The notes below the pieces were generated by a model that worked only from the letters and a program-made list of their open reading frames with translations, searched no databases and was not told where the DNA came from. This document shows, one piece after another, positions 6,203 to 12,169 of a stretch of 12,169 bases of DNA. Position 1 is the first letter of the stretch; each line of letters begins with the position of its first letter. Made by a program: the position numbers and the translations under genes. The DNA comes from Bacillota bacterium (GTDB lineage: Bacteria > Bacillota > Clostridia > Lachnospirales > Lachnospiraceae). Where the stretch lies: assembly GCA_023398615.1 (NCBI GenBank), contig JAEWSD010000050.1:1-12169 (forward strand). The letters are read 5' to 3'.

Positions 6203-6256
6203 TGAGTACGTCTTGTAATCCAATCTCAAGATAACACGCTGTACTCAATTTGTCAA
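6203..6256 (-). promoter_or_regulatory. BlaI-operon promoter with candidate operators
   Basis: On the minus strand a perfect TTGACA (6256-6251), a 17-nt spacer and TATCTT (6233-6228) form a strong promoter. The arms TGAGTAC (6203-6209) and GTACTCA (6241-6247) form an inverted repeat spanning the -10 and start site. Two TACA-type dyads, TACAGCGTGTTA (6243-6232) in the spacer and TACAAGACGTA (6217-6207) just downstream, resemble the TACA/TGTA half-sites of BlaI/MecI operators. Autoregulation is inferred. Confidence 0.55.
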
Positions 6257-6305
6257 GCAAGACTTTTATAATTTGTTTGTATATCCGTATCAGATCTTTG
6301 TATAG

Positions 6306-6311
6306 TATAAT
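6306..6311 (+). promoter_or_regulatory. Possible -10 of the AraC-type regulator gene
   Basis: A TATAAT (with an overlapping TATAGT at 6301) lies about 80 nt upstream of the AraC start. No good -35 is seen at the proper distance, so an activator may be needed. The site lies 50 nt from the divergent BlaI promoter. Confidence 0.35.
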
Positions 6312-6390
6312 AAATTAAACTTTAAAAACAGCAAGAAATGAGAAAGGTACCCGCTTTTTTCTGTTTATAATGATCCTGGGAGGTAAAAAC

Positions 6391-7260
6391 ATGAATAACA
6401 ATCTGCAAAGTATATCACAAGTAATTGATTACATTGAAGTTCATCTGGGAGACAGGCTGGATCTGGACAAAATTGCATGGGAAGCCGGATATTCAAAATA
6501 CCATTTACACAGAATGTTTACCGGTATTACGGGCTTTTCAATGCATTCCTACGTACAACGGCGCAGACTGACGGAAGCCGCGCGTTTACTTGCCTTTACC
6601 GACCAGCCCATCATGGAAATTGCTTTATTTGCAGGATATGAAACACGTCAGTCGTTCTCAACAGGGTTTAAGGCGTTATTTAAATGCAGCCCGCAAGCAT
6701 TCCGAAATAAAAAAGAGTTCTATCCCCTGCAGCTTAAATTTACCGTCAACGGGAAGAAGGAATTGAGAGGAGATGTCATTATGGAGATTCGAACAGTCGA
6801 GTGTAATAAGATACTATTAGTCGGGTATAAAGCAAATACAAAAAAGGGATTTTTCATCATAGGAAAATGCTGGAGAAAGCTTCATTCACATAAACAGAAA
6901 ATTCGAAATCGTACGGATGAAAACTATCTTATCGGTCTTAACGATTATTCGGCTTATTTCTCTTACGAAAATGAACAGCCGGCTTTTGATTACTATGCGG
7001 GGGCGGAAGTATCCGCATTTTCGGAGCTGCCAAAAGGAACAGAAGCAAAGGAATTGCTTCCGGGCAAATATGTTGTTTTTAGTTTTACAGGGAAAAATCA
7101 GGATTCTCTGCAGCCGGTTGCTGATTATATCTACAAGGAGTGGTTTCCTCAATCGACATGCCAGCTCAATGAAAATGCAAAATATGATTTTGCCAAGTAT
7201 GGTGAAATCACCGATAAAGCCGGCAACAGCCATATCGAATATTGGGTTCCCATAATATAA
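6391..7260 (+). CDS. AraC/Rob-type transcriptional regulator with GyrI-like ligand domain
   Basis: A 289-aa regulator. Residues 5-105 hold the two helix-turn-helix motifs of the AraC/XylS family: LDLDKIAWEAGYSKYHLHRM, then PIMEIALFAGYETRQSFSTG and CSPQAFRN. Residues about 130-289 form a GyrI-like (AraC effector-binding) domain ending in HIEYWVPI. This N-terminal HTH plus C-terminal GyrI-like layout is that of Rob and BltR-like drug or small-molecule sensors that bind hydrophobic or cationic ligands. The start is ATG 6391, 7 nt after GGGAGG (6378-6383); the in-frame ATG at 6370 precedes that box and is rejected. It is divergent from BlaI and ends directly against the convergent ABC ATPase gene with no base between. 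Targets may include its neighbours, including the MATE pump, but no operator is evident. Confidence 0.88.
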   Translation: MNNNLQSISQVIDYIEVHLGDRLDLDKIAWEAGYSKYHLHRMFTGITGFSMHSYVQRRRLTEAARLLAFTDQPIMEIALFAGYETRQSFSTGFKALFKCSPQAFRNKKEFYPLQLKFTVNGKKELRGDVIMEIRTVECNKILLVGYKANTKKGFFIIGKCWRKLHSHKQKIRNRTDENYLIGLNDYSAYFSYENEQPAFDYYAGAEVSAFSELPKGTEAKELLPGKYVVFSFTGKNQDSLQPVADYIYKEWFPQSTCQLNENAKYDFAKYGEITDKAGNSHIEYWVPII

Positions 7261-8055
7261 TCACAGCAGAAAGAGTTTTGTTTGAAGCACTTCGCCCGCC
7301 CGCAAACGATGCCTTATATCCATCATTACCCGGTCCAATTTTTCCAGCTCCTCCAGATTGGATTTCTCTTCCCGTGATGTATATAAGACCTTATGAATGC
7401 CCCCGTTTTTTATAACGATCCGCTTGTCCGCCATAAGAGTAAGAATCGGATCATGGGTAGCCATCAGTATGATTTTTTCTTTTTTAACCAATAACTCCAA
7501 TGCCTTCCTCCGATCGATTCCTGCGTTTTCAATTTCATCGATCAATACGACCGGCGATTTACTTAAGTAAGCCGTATCCGCAATCATAAGCGCCCTTGAC
7601 TGCCCTCCGCTCAATGAAGTCAGCGGTGTTGCAGGCTGAAAAGGTTCACCGGCCAAAAGATTGGCCTCATGGATAATTTTATCCATAAGCATCCTATCCT
7701 TTGGAATACCTCGGCTTTCTGCGTGCATTTGCAGGAATTCCAACACCTGAATGTCCATTACAAAATTCATGTTTTGAGAGAGCTGAGAAACTAATTTCTC
7801 TTCCGCCGATATACGCAATTCATAGTCCGGAGCCTTACCATTTACTAAGATTTGTCTTTGTGTCGGCGTATCCCTTTGGGCCATCCATTCAATATCACAT
7901 AACAGCTGACTTTTCCCCGATCCGGTTGGCCCGACAATCGAAATAATCTCTCCTTTTTTAATCGTTAAACAGGCATCTTCACGCTCTCCGTTTTTAAATA
8001 TGCCTCCCAGAATTGTTATGGAATCTACGTCATTCCAATACTTCATATTTATCAC
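7261..8055 (-). CDS. ABC-type ATPase without a visible permease partner
   Basis: A 264-aa ATP-binding cassette protein with every motif intact: Walker A G42-PTGSGK-S49, Q-loop Q91, signature LSGGQ 148-152, Walker B VVLIDE 169-174 and switch H201. No membrane protein is encoded beside it. It lies 23 nt downstream of the HypB/UreG-like GTPase gene on the same strand and is probably co-transcribed. A soluble ATPase paired with a metallochaperone GTPase suggests a role in cofactor insertion or energised transfer, not classical import, but a distant permease is possible. The start is uncertain: GTG 8055 has AGGA 7 nt upstream, while ATG 8046 (three residues shorter) follows GGTGAT. The C-terminus carries a long charged helix (about 226-252). 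Confidence 0.8.
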   Translation of the reverse strand: MINMKYWNDVDSITILGGIFKNGEREDACLTIKKGEIISIVGPTGSGKSQLLCDIEWMAQRDTPTQRQILVNGKAPDYELRISAEEKLVSQLSQNMNFVMDIQVLEFLQMHAESRGIPKDRMLMDKIIHEANLLAGEPFQPATPLTSLSGGQSRALMIADTAYLSKSPVVLIDEIENAGIDRRKALELLVKKEKIILMATHDPILTLMADKRIVIKNGGIHKVLYTSREEKSNLEELEKLDRVMMDIRHRLRAGEVLQTKLFLL

Positions 8056-8078
8056 CAGCCAATCCTAGTTCATTTCTG

Positions 8079-8762
8079 TTATTCCCAATTCATCGTTTTA
8101 ATATTTCCTATCTGATAATTCTTCCCGATCTCGGTTTCACCCAGACAATAGGAACAAAGTGCGGCCGGCATTGTAAACCGCAGCCGTTTATTCGTAACAC
8201 TGTCGGTACTTGGCGCATTGGAGAATAGTCTGGCCAGCTCAGCTGCGCCTTGACCTGTAATACCATTCACATGTATTATATCGGCAGTTAGATTCGCCTG
8301 CCGGACGCGGAAGGTAAAGACTTCTCTTTCGGCCTGTGAAACGATATCTCCTTTTGTTATTACAATCAAATCCGCAAACTTCAACATGGGGCCTATTTTT
8401 TTAGGGGTATCTACTCCGCTTAAATGATCCACGACACATACCGCCAATACACCTTTGATATGGGGCGAGCACCGGTTACACAATCCGGCGCTTTCGGTTA
8501 TCAGGTAATCCAGTTCCGAGCGCTGTCCCCAACGGACTATATCTTCTATGTTTGCAGCAAAGAAATGATCCGGACAAATGCCGCCGGATAAACCTACCTT
8601 TACCGGAATACCCTTTTTTTCGTAGATCAAACCATCTGTTGTGGCAAGGCAATCCATTTTTACAACGCCAACATGATTCCGGAGCATTAAGTGCTCCATA
8701 ACTTTTGTCAGTACGGTCGTTTTCCCCGACGAAGGCGGTCCGGCTACCGTTATCAGTTTCAT
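8079..8762 (-). CDS. HypB/UreG/CobW-like GTPase with two CxxC pairs
   Basis: A 227-aa P-loop GTPase of the SIMIBI metallochaperone class. Walker A is G8-PPSSGKTT. Switch-type residues lie around D37, the G3-like strand is LITESAGLCNRC (87-98), and the guanine-specificity motif is ITKGD (136-140) in place of NKxD. Relatives use GTP hydrolysis to insert nickel, cobalt or related metals (HypB in hydrogenase, UreG in urease, CobW/COG0523 in metal supply). Candidate metal ligands are C63-P-D-H66, C95/C98 and C203/C206. The CxxC placed right after the ESAG strand is reminiscent of the cysteine near ENVGNL in HypB. No urease or hydrogenase genes are in view. The start ATG 8762 follows AAAGGGGG (8769-8776). 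It is divergent from the HTH/PBP regulator, which may control it. Confidence 0.8.
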   Translation of the reverse strand: MKLITVAGPPSSGKTTVLTKVMEHLMLRNHVGVVKMDCLATTDGLIYEKKGIPVKVGLSGGICPDHFFAANIEDIVRWGQRSELDYLITESAGLCNRCSPHIKGVLAVCVVDHLSGVDTPKKIGPMLKFADLIVITKGDIVSQAEREVFTFRVRQANLTADIIHVNGITGQGAAELARLFSNAPSTDSVTNKRLRFTMPAALCSYCLGETEIGKNYQIGNIKTMNWE

Positions 8763-8813
8763 AAGATTCCCCCTTTCTTAAAGCTTAGCATCCTGATTTT
8801 AAATTCCTAACCA

Positions 8814-8842
8814 TTGTATTTCATTTTTTATAATGCTATAAT
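8814..8842 (+). promoter_or_regulatory. Extended -10 promoter of the HTH/PBP regulator
   Basis: TTGTAT (8814-8819), a 17-nt spacer and TGC-TATAAT (8834-8842) form an extended -10 promoter about 45 nt upstream of the regulator start. The near-palindrome CATTGTA (8812-8818) / TATAATG (8829-8835) lies over the spacer and could be an operator shared with the divergent GTPase gene, whose own promoter I cannot place with confidence. Confidence 0.55.
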
Positions 8843-8891
8843 GAGAAACACGTAGATTCAAGATTTCATCCATATTCATAAGGAGACCATT

Positions 8892-9845
8892 ATGAAAGAA
8901 CAGCAGATACTCACACCGGAAGAGGTTGCCGGAATCCTGAAAATCGCAAAAAACACGGTATATGAATTAATCAAAAGAGGCGAATTGACTGCCTATAAGG
9001 TTGGTAATAAAGTGCGCGTAGACCTGTCTGATCTGGAGGATTATATAAACCGGAGCAAAGGTGTCACAACAAAAATAATGCAGTCAGGCTCTCCCGAATA
9101 TCAATATAATACTTTGCTTCATCCGGTCCCGAATACCTCCTCACAGATCATTCTATGCGGCCAGGACCCTACCTTGGATATTCTGGCTAATACCTTACAG
9201 CACCATCCTCTGGGTACCTCCGTTCTCCGGTCACACGTTGGAAGCTTCTCCGGTCTCAATGCGCTTTATCATGACCAGTGCCAGATTTCCGCGTCTCACT
9301 TGTGGGACGGCGACACGAATGTTTACAATGTCCCTTATGTCCGCCGCCTGATACCCGGAATCCCCTGCGTTATTCTTCGTATAGCCAAGAGAACTCAAGG
9401 ATTCTACGTAGCAAAGGGGAATCCGAAGAATATAACACATTGGTCCGATTTAACAAGGAGTGATGTTGTAATGATCAACCGTGAAAAAGGATCCGGTACC
9501 CGTGTTTTACTGGATGAGAATCTCAGACTTCTCTCCGTTGATGCGCGGGCTATAAAAGGATATGATAACGAGGAAACCTCACACCTGTCCATAGCCAGTG
9601 CTGTTTCCAGAGGGAAAGCGGATGTGGGTATGGGTAACCAAACGGTTGCCAACAGCGTCCTGAACCTGGATTTTATCCCCATGCAAACCGAATGCTATGA
9701 TATTGTTATTAAAAAAACTAATTTAAGCCAACCCATATATCAGCTTATTTATGAGATCATCAGTTCCGGTGCCTTCAAGGAAGAAATAGAAGGACTTGGC
9801 GGATACGATACATCGCAAACCGGCTTGCTGGTGGACGAAACTTAA
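8892..9845 (+). CDS. Regulator with excisionase-type HTH fused to a periplasmic-binding-protein-like domain
   Basis: A 317-aa one-component regulator. Residues 6-55 form a MerR/excisionase-like HTH (LTPEEVAGILKIAKNTVYEL, then GELTAYKVGNKVRVDLSDLEDYI). Residues about 80-305 match the PBP-like domain related to type-2 solute-binding proteins of the molybdate/tungstate kind: VGSFSGLNALYHDQCQISAS, INREKGSGTRVLLDE, SIASAVSRGKADVGMG. There is no signal peptide, so it senses its ligand in the cytosol. Related proteins are thought to respond to molybdate, tungstate or similar anions, but the ligand here is unproven. The start ATG 8892 follows AAGGAG (8880-8885). It is divergent from the GTPase/ATPase pair, the usual place for a local regulator, and convergent with the cytosolic binding protein gene 11 nt away. 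Confidence 0.85.
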   Translation: MKEQQILTPEEVAGILKIAKNTVYELIKRGELTAYKVGNKVRVDLSDLEDYINRSKGVTTKIMQSGSPEYQYNTLLHPVPNTSSQIILCGQDPTLDILANTLQHHPLGTSVLRSHVGSFSGLNALYHDQCQISASHLWDGDTNVYNVPYVRRLIPGIPCVILRIAKRTQGFYVAKGNPKNITHWSDLTRSDVVMINREKGSGTRVLLDENLRLLSVDARAIKGYDNEETSHLSIASAVSRGKADVGMGNQTVANSVLNLDFIPMQTECYDIVIKKTNLSQPIYQLIYEIISSGAFKEEIEGLGGYDTSQTGLLVDET

Positions 9846-9856
9846 ATATACCCCCT

Positions 9857-10900
9857 TTAGCATATTAATCTTGGCCGTTCCGACTTTTCCTGGTTGTAGC
9901 CCCGGATGATACCCAGTACTTCCTCCTCCATTTCCGTTTTAGTTCTGAAGATATCCCGGTAAATGGCATCCCACCCAATGAAATGTACAGGCATACCGTC
10001 ATACTGATTATTCTTAACATCCGGACGGCGGGAGGCAAAGGAAGCAGATGCCCACAGCTGGCCCATAAGCGGTCCGGTTATAAAATCAATCAGGTCTTTT
10101 GCCTCTTGAACCTTCTTCTTTTTCACCGTCATCCATAATGGAAAGAGCGGCGAACCGTCTTCCGGCCACACCACTTCTGTTTGCGGTTTACGCAGTATCA
10201 AATCCTTGAACATATCGGGGATTATGCCTATCGGCGGCAATTCTGCTTTTCCTTTACCGATATCTTTAACCACACTGGAAAAATGTCTTAAAGAATGGAT
10301 GGACTTTGCAAAAGTTAACATTGCCTCTTTCCCGTATAGCTGATGGATATGCATCATAATGGACATATCGCAGGAAGATGTGCCATGACCATGTATGGAT
10401 ATTTTCCCCCGGTAAATCGGATCTAACAAATCCCGAAAACTCTTTGGGACAGGCAGACCTCCCAGGATTGTTTTATCCACGACGATGATCGGGAAGCTGG
10501 TTCCCAGTAAGGTATACACTCCTTTCGGATCCTGGTAATCAAAGCTTTGATAAAAAGGGTGCACTTCACCGTCACGTAATACATCCACAAAATGCCCCGC
10601 TTCTCTAAATCGAATAAAATTAGGTGCAAATATACTTTTATAATCGCACTGAAGTATCACATCCGGATATCTGTCGATATCCTCAACCAGCTCCAATGCT
10701 TCCGTATAAGTTTTGAAGTCCATTGTTTCACCCATTGGGTAATGAATTTTCACATCATGTTTTTCATTGTAATCGGAAACATATTCTTTGATTGCTTCCG
10801 TAGTCACTACTTTAATCGGGCAGGAAGGAAATACCATCAAATTGATATGGCCTTCTTTGTAAAACTTTTCCGATCGGATAAAGCTTTGATAATCTTCCAT
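9857..10900 (-). CDS. Solute-binding-protein homologue without a signal peptide
   Basis: A 347-aa protein with the two-lobed fold of ABC substrate-binding proteins (iron/polyamine type 2): VVTTEAIKEYVSDYNEKH, YPDVILQCDYK, VPKSFRDLLDPIYRGKISI and AKDLIDFITGPLMGQLWAS. The first 25 residues (MEDYQSFIRSEKFYKEGHIN...) are charged, with no hydrophobic stretch and no lipobox, so the protein should stay in the cytosol. A His/Cys-rich loop, H170-G-H172-G-T-S-S-C177-D, is a candidate metal or anion site, and the chain ends in Cys. The start ATG 10900 follows AGGGAGGTG (10906-10914), which overlaps the stop codon of the upstream methyltransferase gene, so the two are tightly coupled. It may deliver or store a ligand for the GTPase/ATPase pair. 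A signal-less start due to misannotation is excluded here because a stop lies close upstream in frame with the methyltransferase end. Confidence 0.75.
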   Translation of the reverse strand: MEDYQSFIRSEKFYKEGHINLMVFPSCPIKVVTTEAIKEYVSDYNEKHDVKIHYPMGETMDFKTYTEALELVEDIDRYPDVILQCDYKSIFAPNFIRFREAGHFVDVLRDGEVHPFYQSFDYQDPKGVYTLLGTSFPIIVVDKTILGGLPVPKSFRDLLDPIYRGKISIHGHGTSSCDMSIMMHIHQLYGKEAMLTFAKSIHSLRHFSSVVKDIGKGKAELPPIGIIPDMFKDLILRKPQTEVVWPEDGSPLFPLWMTVKKKKVQEAKDLIDFITGPLMGQLWASASFASRRPDVKNNQYDGMPVHFIGWDAIYRDIFRTKTEMEEEVLGIIRGYNQEKSERPRLIC

Positions 10901-10912
10901 TGATACACCTCC

Positions 10913-11527
10913 CTATTGCTTTTCAAACACAATCCAAAGTCCGGCTTCGCCTTCCAGTATTTTGTAGCTAACTACTTGCGTCTTAAGCATCAGGTTCTCA
11001 TAATTTTCGCTGCTGCTCTTTCGTTCTGCTGCTTTAATAAGCCATTGCTCATCAAGCTTTAACATCTTTTTATCAATCTGCTGCTTTAGCTTTGCATTGC
11101 CGAAGCCTCCGCCCAGATAGGCCCATCCCCCAGGCTTAAGGACTCTATAGATCTCATTAATTGCTTTCACTTTATTCTCCCAGAAGAATAAGGAGCCTCT
11201 GCTGACAACCAAATCAAAGCTTTCCTCCGGATACGGTATTGCCTCCGCATTGCCAAGACGGGTATACACCTGTTTATGTAGATAGCCTTCCTTAATATTT
11301 TGCTCCGCTATTGCCAACGCCTCCGGATCCTTATCATAGCAGCATAGTGTCATATCTGTTTTTTTCGCAATTTCCAGGCCCAGGTAACCCGGTCCGCAGC
11401 CGACATCCAGACAATGCCCTGCGGTGTTCACCGTAACGCATTCCAAGATCTGCTCTGTAATAACCGGGTAGATCGGGTAAAAGATATTTCTGGCTATATT
11501 ATCAAATTCATATGCTGTTGACTCCAT
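10913..11527 (-). CDS. Class I SAM-dependent methyltransferase
   Basis: A 204-aa Rossmann-fold methyltransferase of the UbiE/Methyltransf_11 kind. Motif I is L40-DVGCGPG-Y48, the acidic end of strand 2 is YDKDPEAL, motif II/III regions are GNAEAIPYPEESFDLVVSRG and the post motif is EIYRVLKPGGWAYLGGGFG. The small-molecule substrate cannot be deduced. The start ATG 11527 has AAAGG about 10 nt upstream and GGGAGA directly before it, so it is not certain. It lies between a siderophore-type binding protein gene (46 nt upstream) and the cytosolic binding protein gene (12 nt downstream), all leftward, so an operon is likely. A role in making or modifying a metal ligand or cofactor is conceivable from context only. 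Confidence 0.85.
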   Translation of the reverse strand: MESTAYEFDNIARNIFYPIYPVITEQILECVTVNTAGHCLDVGCGPGYLGLEIAKKTDMTLCCYDKDPEALAIAEQNIKEGYLHKQVYTRLGNAEAIPYPEESFDLVVSRGSLFFWENKVKAINEIYRVLKPGGWAYLGGGFGNAKLKQQIDKKMLKLDEQWLIKAAERKSSSENYENLMLKTQVVSYKILEGEAGLWIVFEKQ

Positions 11528-11573
11528 TCTCCCACAACCTTTCTATATTTATTGTCACTCAACATTTATCCCG

Positions 11574-12169
11574 TTATCGGCTGCTTCTTGATAATAAATC
11601 ATCAAGCTGTGCATCCGTCAAATCACAGAAATAGAATAACTTATAAAACCGTTTTGTTTCTTCTTTCAGATCATAATGAAATAAATCCGGGTATAGGATT
11701 TGAGCGGTCCATTTCACTCCAAGAATCATATTAGCCGACGGGGGCCTGTCAAACCAGCTAAATGGTGCACTGGGTACTTCATAAATATTTCCGCTCTTAA
11801 TTGCTCTTAAATCCTTCATGACCGAATCAGCCTGCATATAATCATAGGCTGCCCCATCCTCCGCATAGCCCGCATCAAAGCCTGCAATGATCAAATCCGG
11901 GTCCCATGCAATTAATTGTTCCACCGTAACTTCGGCTCTTCCATATCCGCTGGACGCCTCAACATCCGCAACATTAATACCGGCCAATAGATCAAGAATC
12001 TGTGTATGGCTGGAGCCGGCGGGGTCGGTTTGAAGACCTTGCGCTGCCTCTGCATAATATACCCGGATCTTGTCTTCCTCTTTCATACCGGCCACTTTAT
12101 CCTTTACCTCTGTTAAGGTTTCCGTGACATAGGCCGCTAACTCATCTGTTCTCTCCTGCATTCCTAACA
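11574..12169 (-). CDS. ABC transporter substrate-binding protein, siderophore/corrinoid type, 5' part missing
   Basis: The C-terminal 197 codons of a TroA/FepB/BtuF-like binding protein. The frame stays open to the right edge, so the N-terminus, signal peptide and any lipobox lie outside; the Met at 12161 is internal. Features of the family are IRVYYAEAAQGLQTDPAGSS, ILDLLAGINVADV, VEQLIAWDPDLIIAG, LRAIKSGNIYEVPSAPFSWF and FDRPPSANMILGVKWTAQIL. Such proteins capture iron-siderophores, haem or corrinoids for a FecCD-type permease and ATPase, which would be expected to the right of the window. The DPAGSS and FDRPPS segments are typical of a clostridial and archaeal subgroup found near metal-cofactor genes. 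The TAA stop at 11576-11574 lies 46 nt before the methyltransferase start. Confidence 0.85.
   Translation of the reverse strand, partial: LGMQERTDELAAYVTETLTEVKDKVAGMKEEDKIRVYYAEAAQGLQTDPAGSSHTQILDLLAGINVADVEASSGYGRAEVTVEQLIAWDPDLIIAGFDAGYAEDGAAYDYMQADSVMKDLRAIKSGNIYEVPSAPFSWFDRPPSANMILGVKWTAQILYPDLFHYDLKEETKRFYKLFYFCDLTDAQLDDLLSRSSR

Noticed and set aside
6326..6366. AAACAG/CTGTTT arms in the AraC leader as a terminator or attenuator
   Set aside because: Only 6 bp pair cleanly, the loop is large and no T-run follows the second arm.
6370..6390. Upstream in-frame ATG for the AraC-type gene
   Set aside because: GGGAGG sits between it and ATG 6391 at ideal distance for the latter.
8892..9055. 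Excisionase-like HTH as evidence of a phage or integrative element
   Set aside because: The HTH is fused to a solute-binding domain and no integrase is nearby, so it is a metabolic regulator and not an excisionase.
1..12169. Transposable element, integrase, CRISPR or RNA gene
   Set aside because: No transposase or recombinase motif, no regular repeat-spacer pattern and no tRNA- or rRNA-like stretch is visible.

Overview
The window looks like chromosomal DNA from an anaerobic low-to-moderate-GC Firmicute, most likely a clostridium of the Lachnospiraceae type. This is inferred from strong AGGAGG-type ribosome binding sites, AT-rich intergenic DNA with sigma-A-like promoters, a BlaI/BlaR1-type pair, a short HPr-like protein and a Rob-like AraC regulator. 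There are no rRNAs, tRNAs, CRISPR arrays, insertion sequences or phage genes.

Left part (1-3683): the window opens with the first 25 codons of a leftward acyltransferase-3 membrane protein. Two paralogous VOC/glyoxalase-fold genes follow (616-1005 and 1920-2306, both +). Each is preceded by a short ORF (370-534 and 1692-1814), and these two short ORFs are related to each other (12 of 14 core residues identical). This points to an old duplication of a short ORF plus VOC unit. Between the copies lie a terminator, a 26-codon remnant of an alpha/beta-hydrolase gene (-), and a leftward HPr-like gene that lacks the phosphorylatable His. The second VOC gene runs into a MATE-family efflux transporter (2334-3683).

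Middle part (3692-7260): on the minus strand a BlaI-type repressor overlaps a BlaR1/M56 zinc metalloprotease by 4 nt, followed by a flavodoxin-like protein. The sensor carries a GLUG-like extracytoplasmic domain instead of a penicillin-binding domain, and no beta-lactamase is present. Rightward and divergent from BlaI is an AraC/Rob-type regulator with a GyrI-like ligand domain. Together with the MATE pump this part reads as a drug or envelope stress neighbourhood.

Right part (7261-12169): a set of genes that looks like a metal or oxyanion cofactor module. It holds an ABC ATPase with no permease in view, a HypB/UreG/CobW-like GTPase with two CxxC pairs, a divergently transcribed regulator fusing an excisionase-type HTH to a periplasmic-binding-protein-like domain, a second binding-protein homologue without a signal peptide, a SAM-dependent methyltransferase, and the 3' end of a siderophore/corrinoid-type ABC substrate-binding protein that runs off the right edge. 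Solute-binding folds used inside the cell next to a metallochaperone-type GTPase suggest intracellular ligand sensing or delivery. The ligand cannot be read from the sequence. This is the most promising candidate for an under-described system here.
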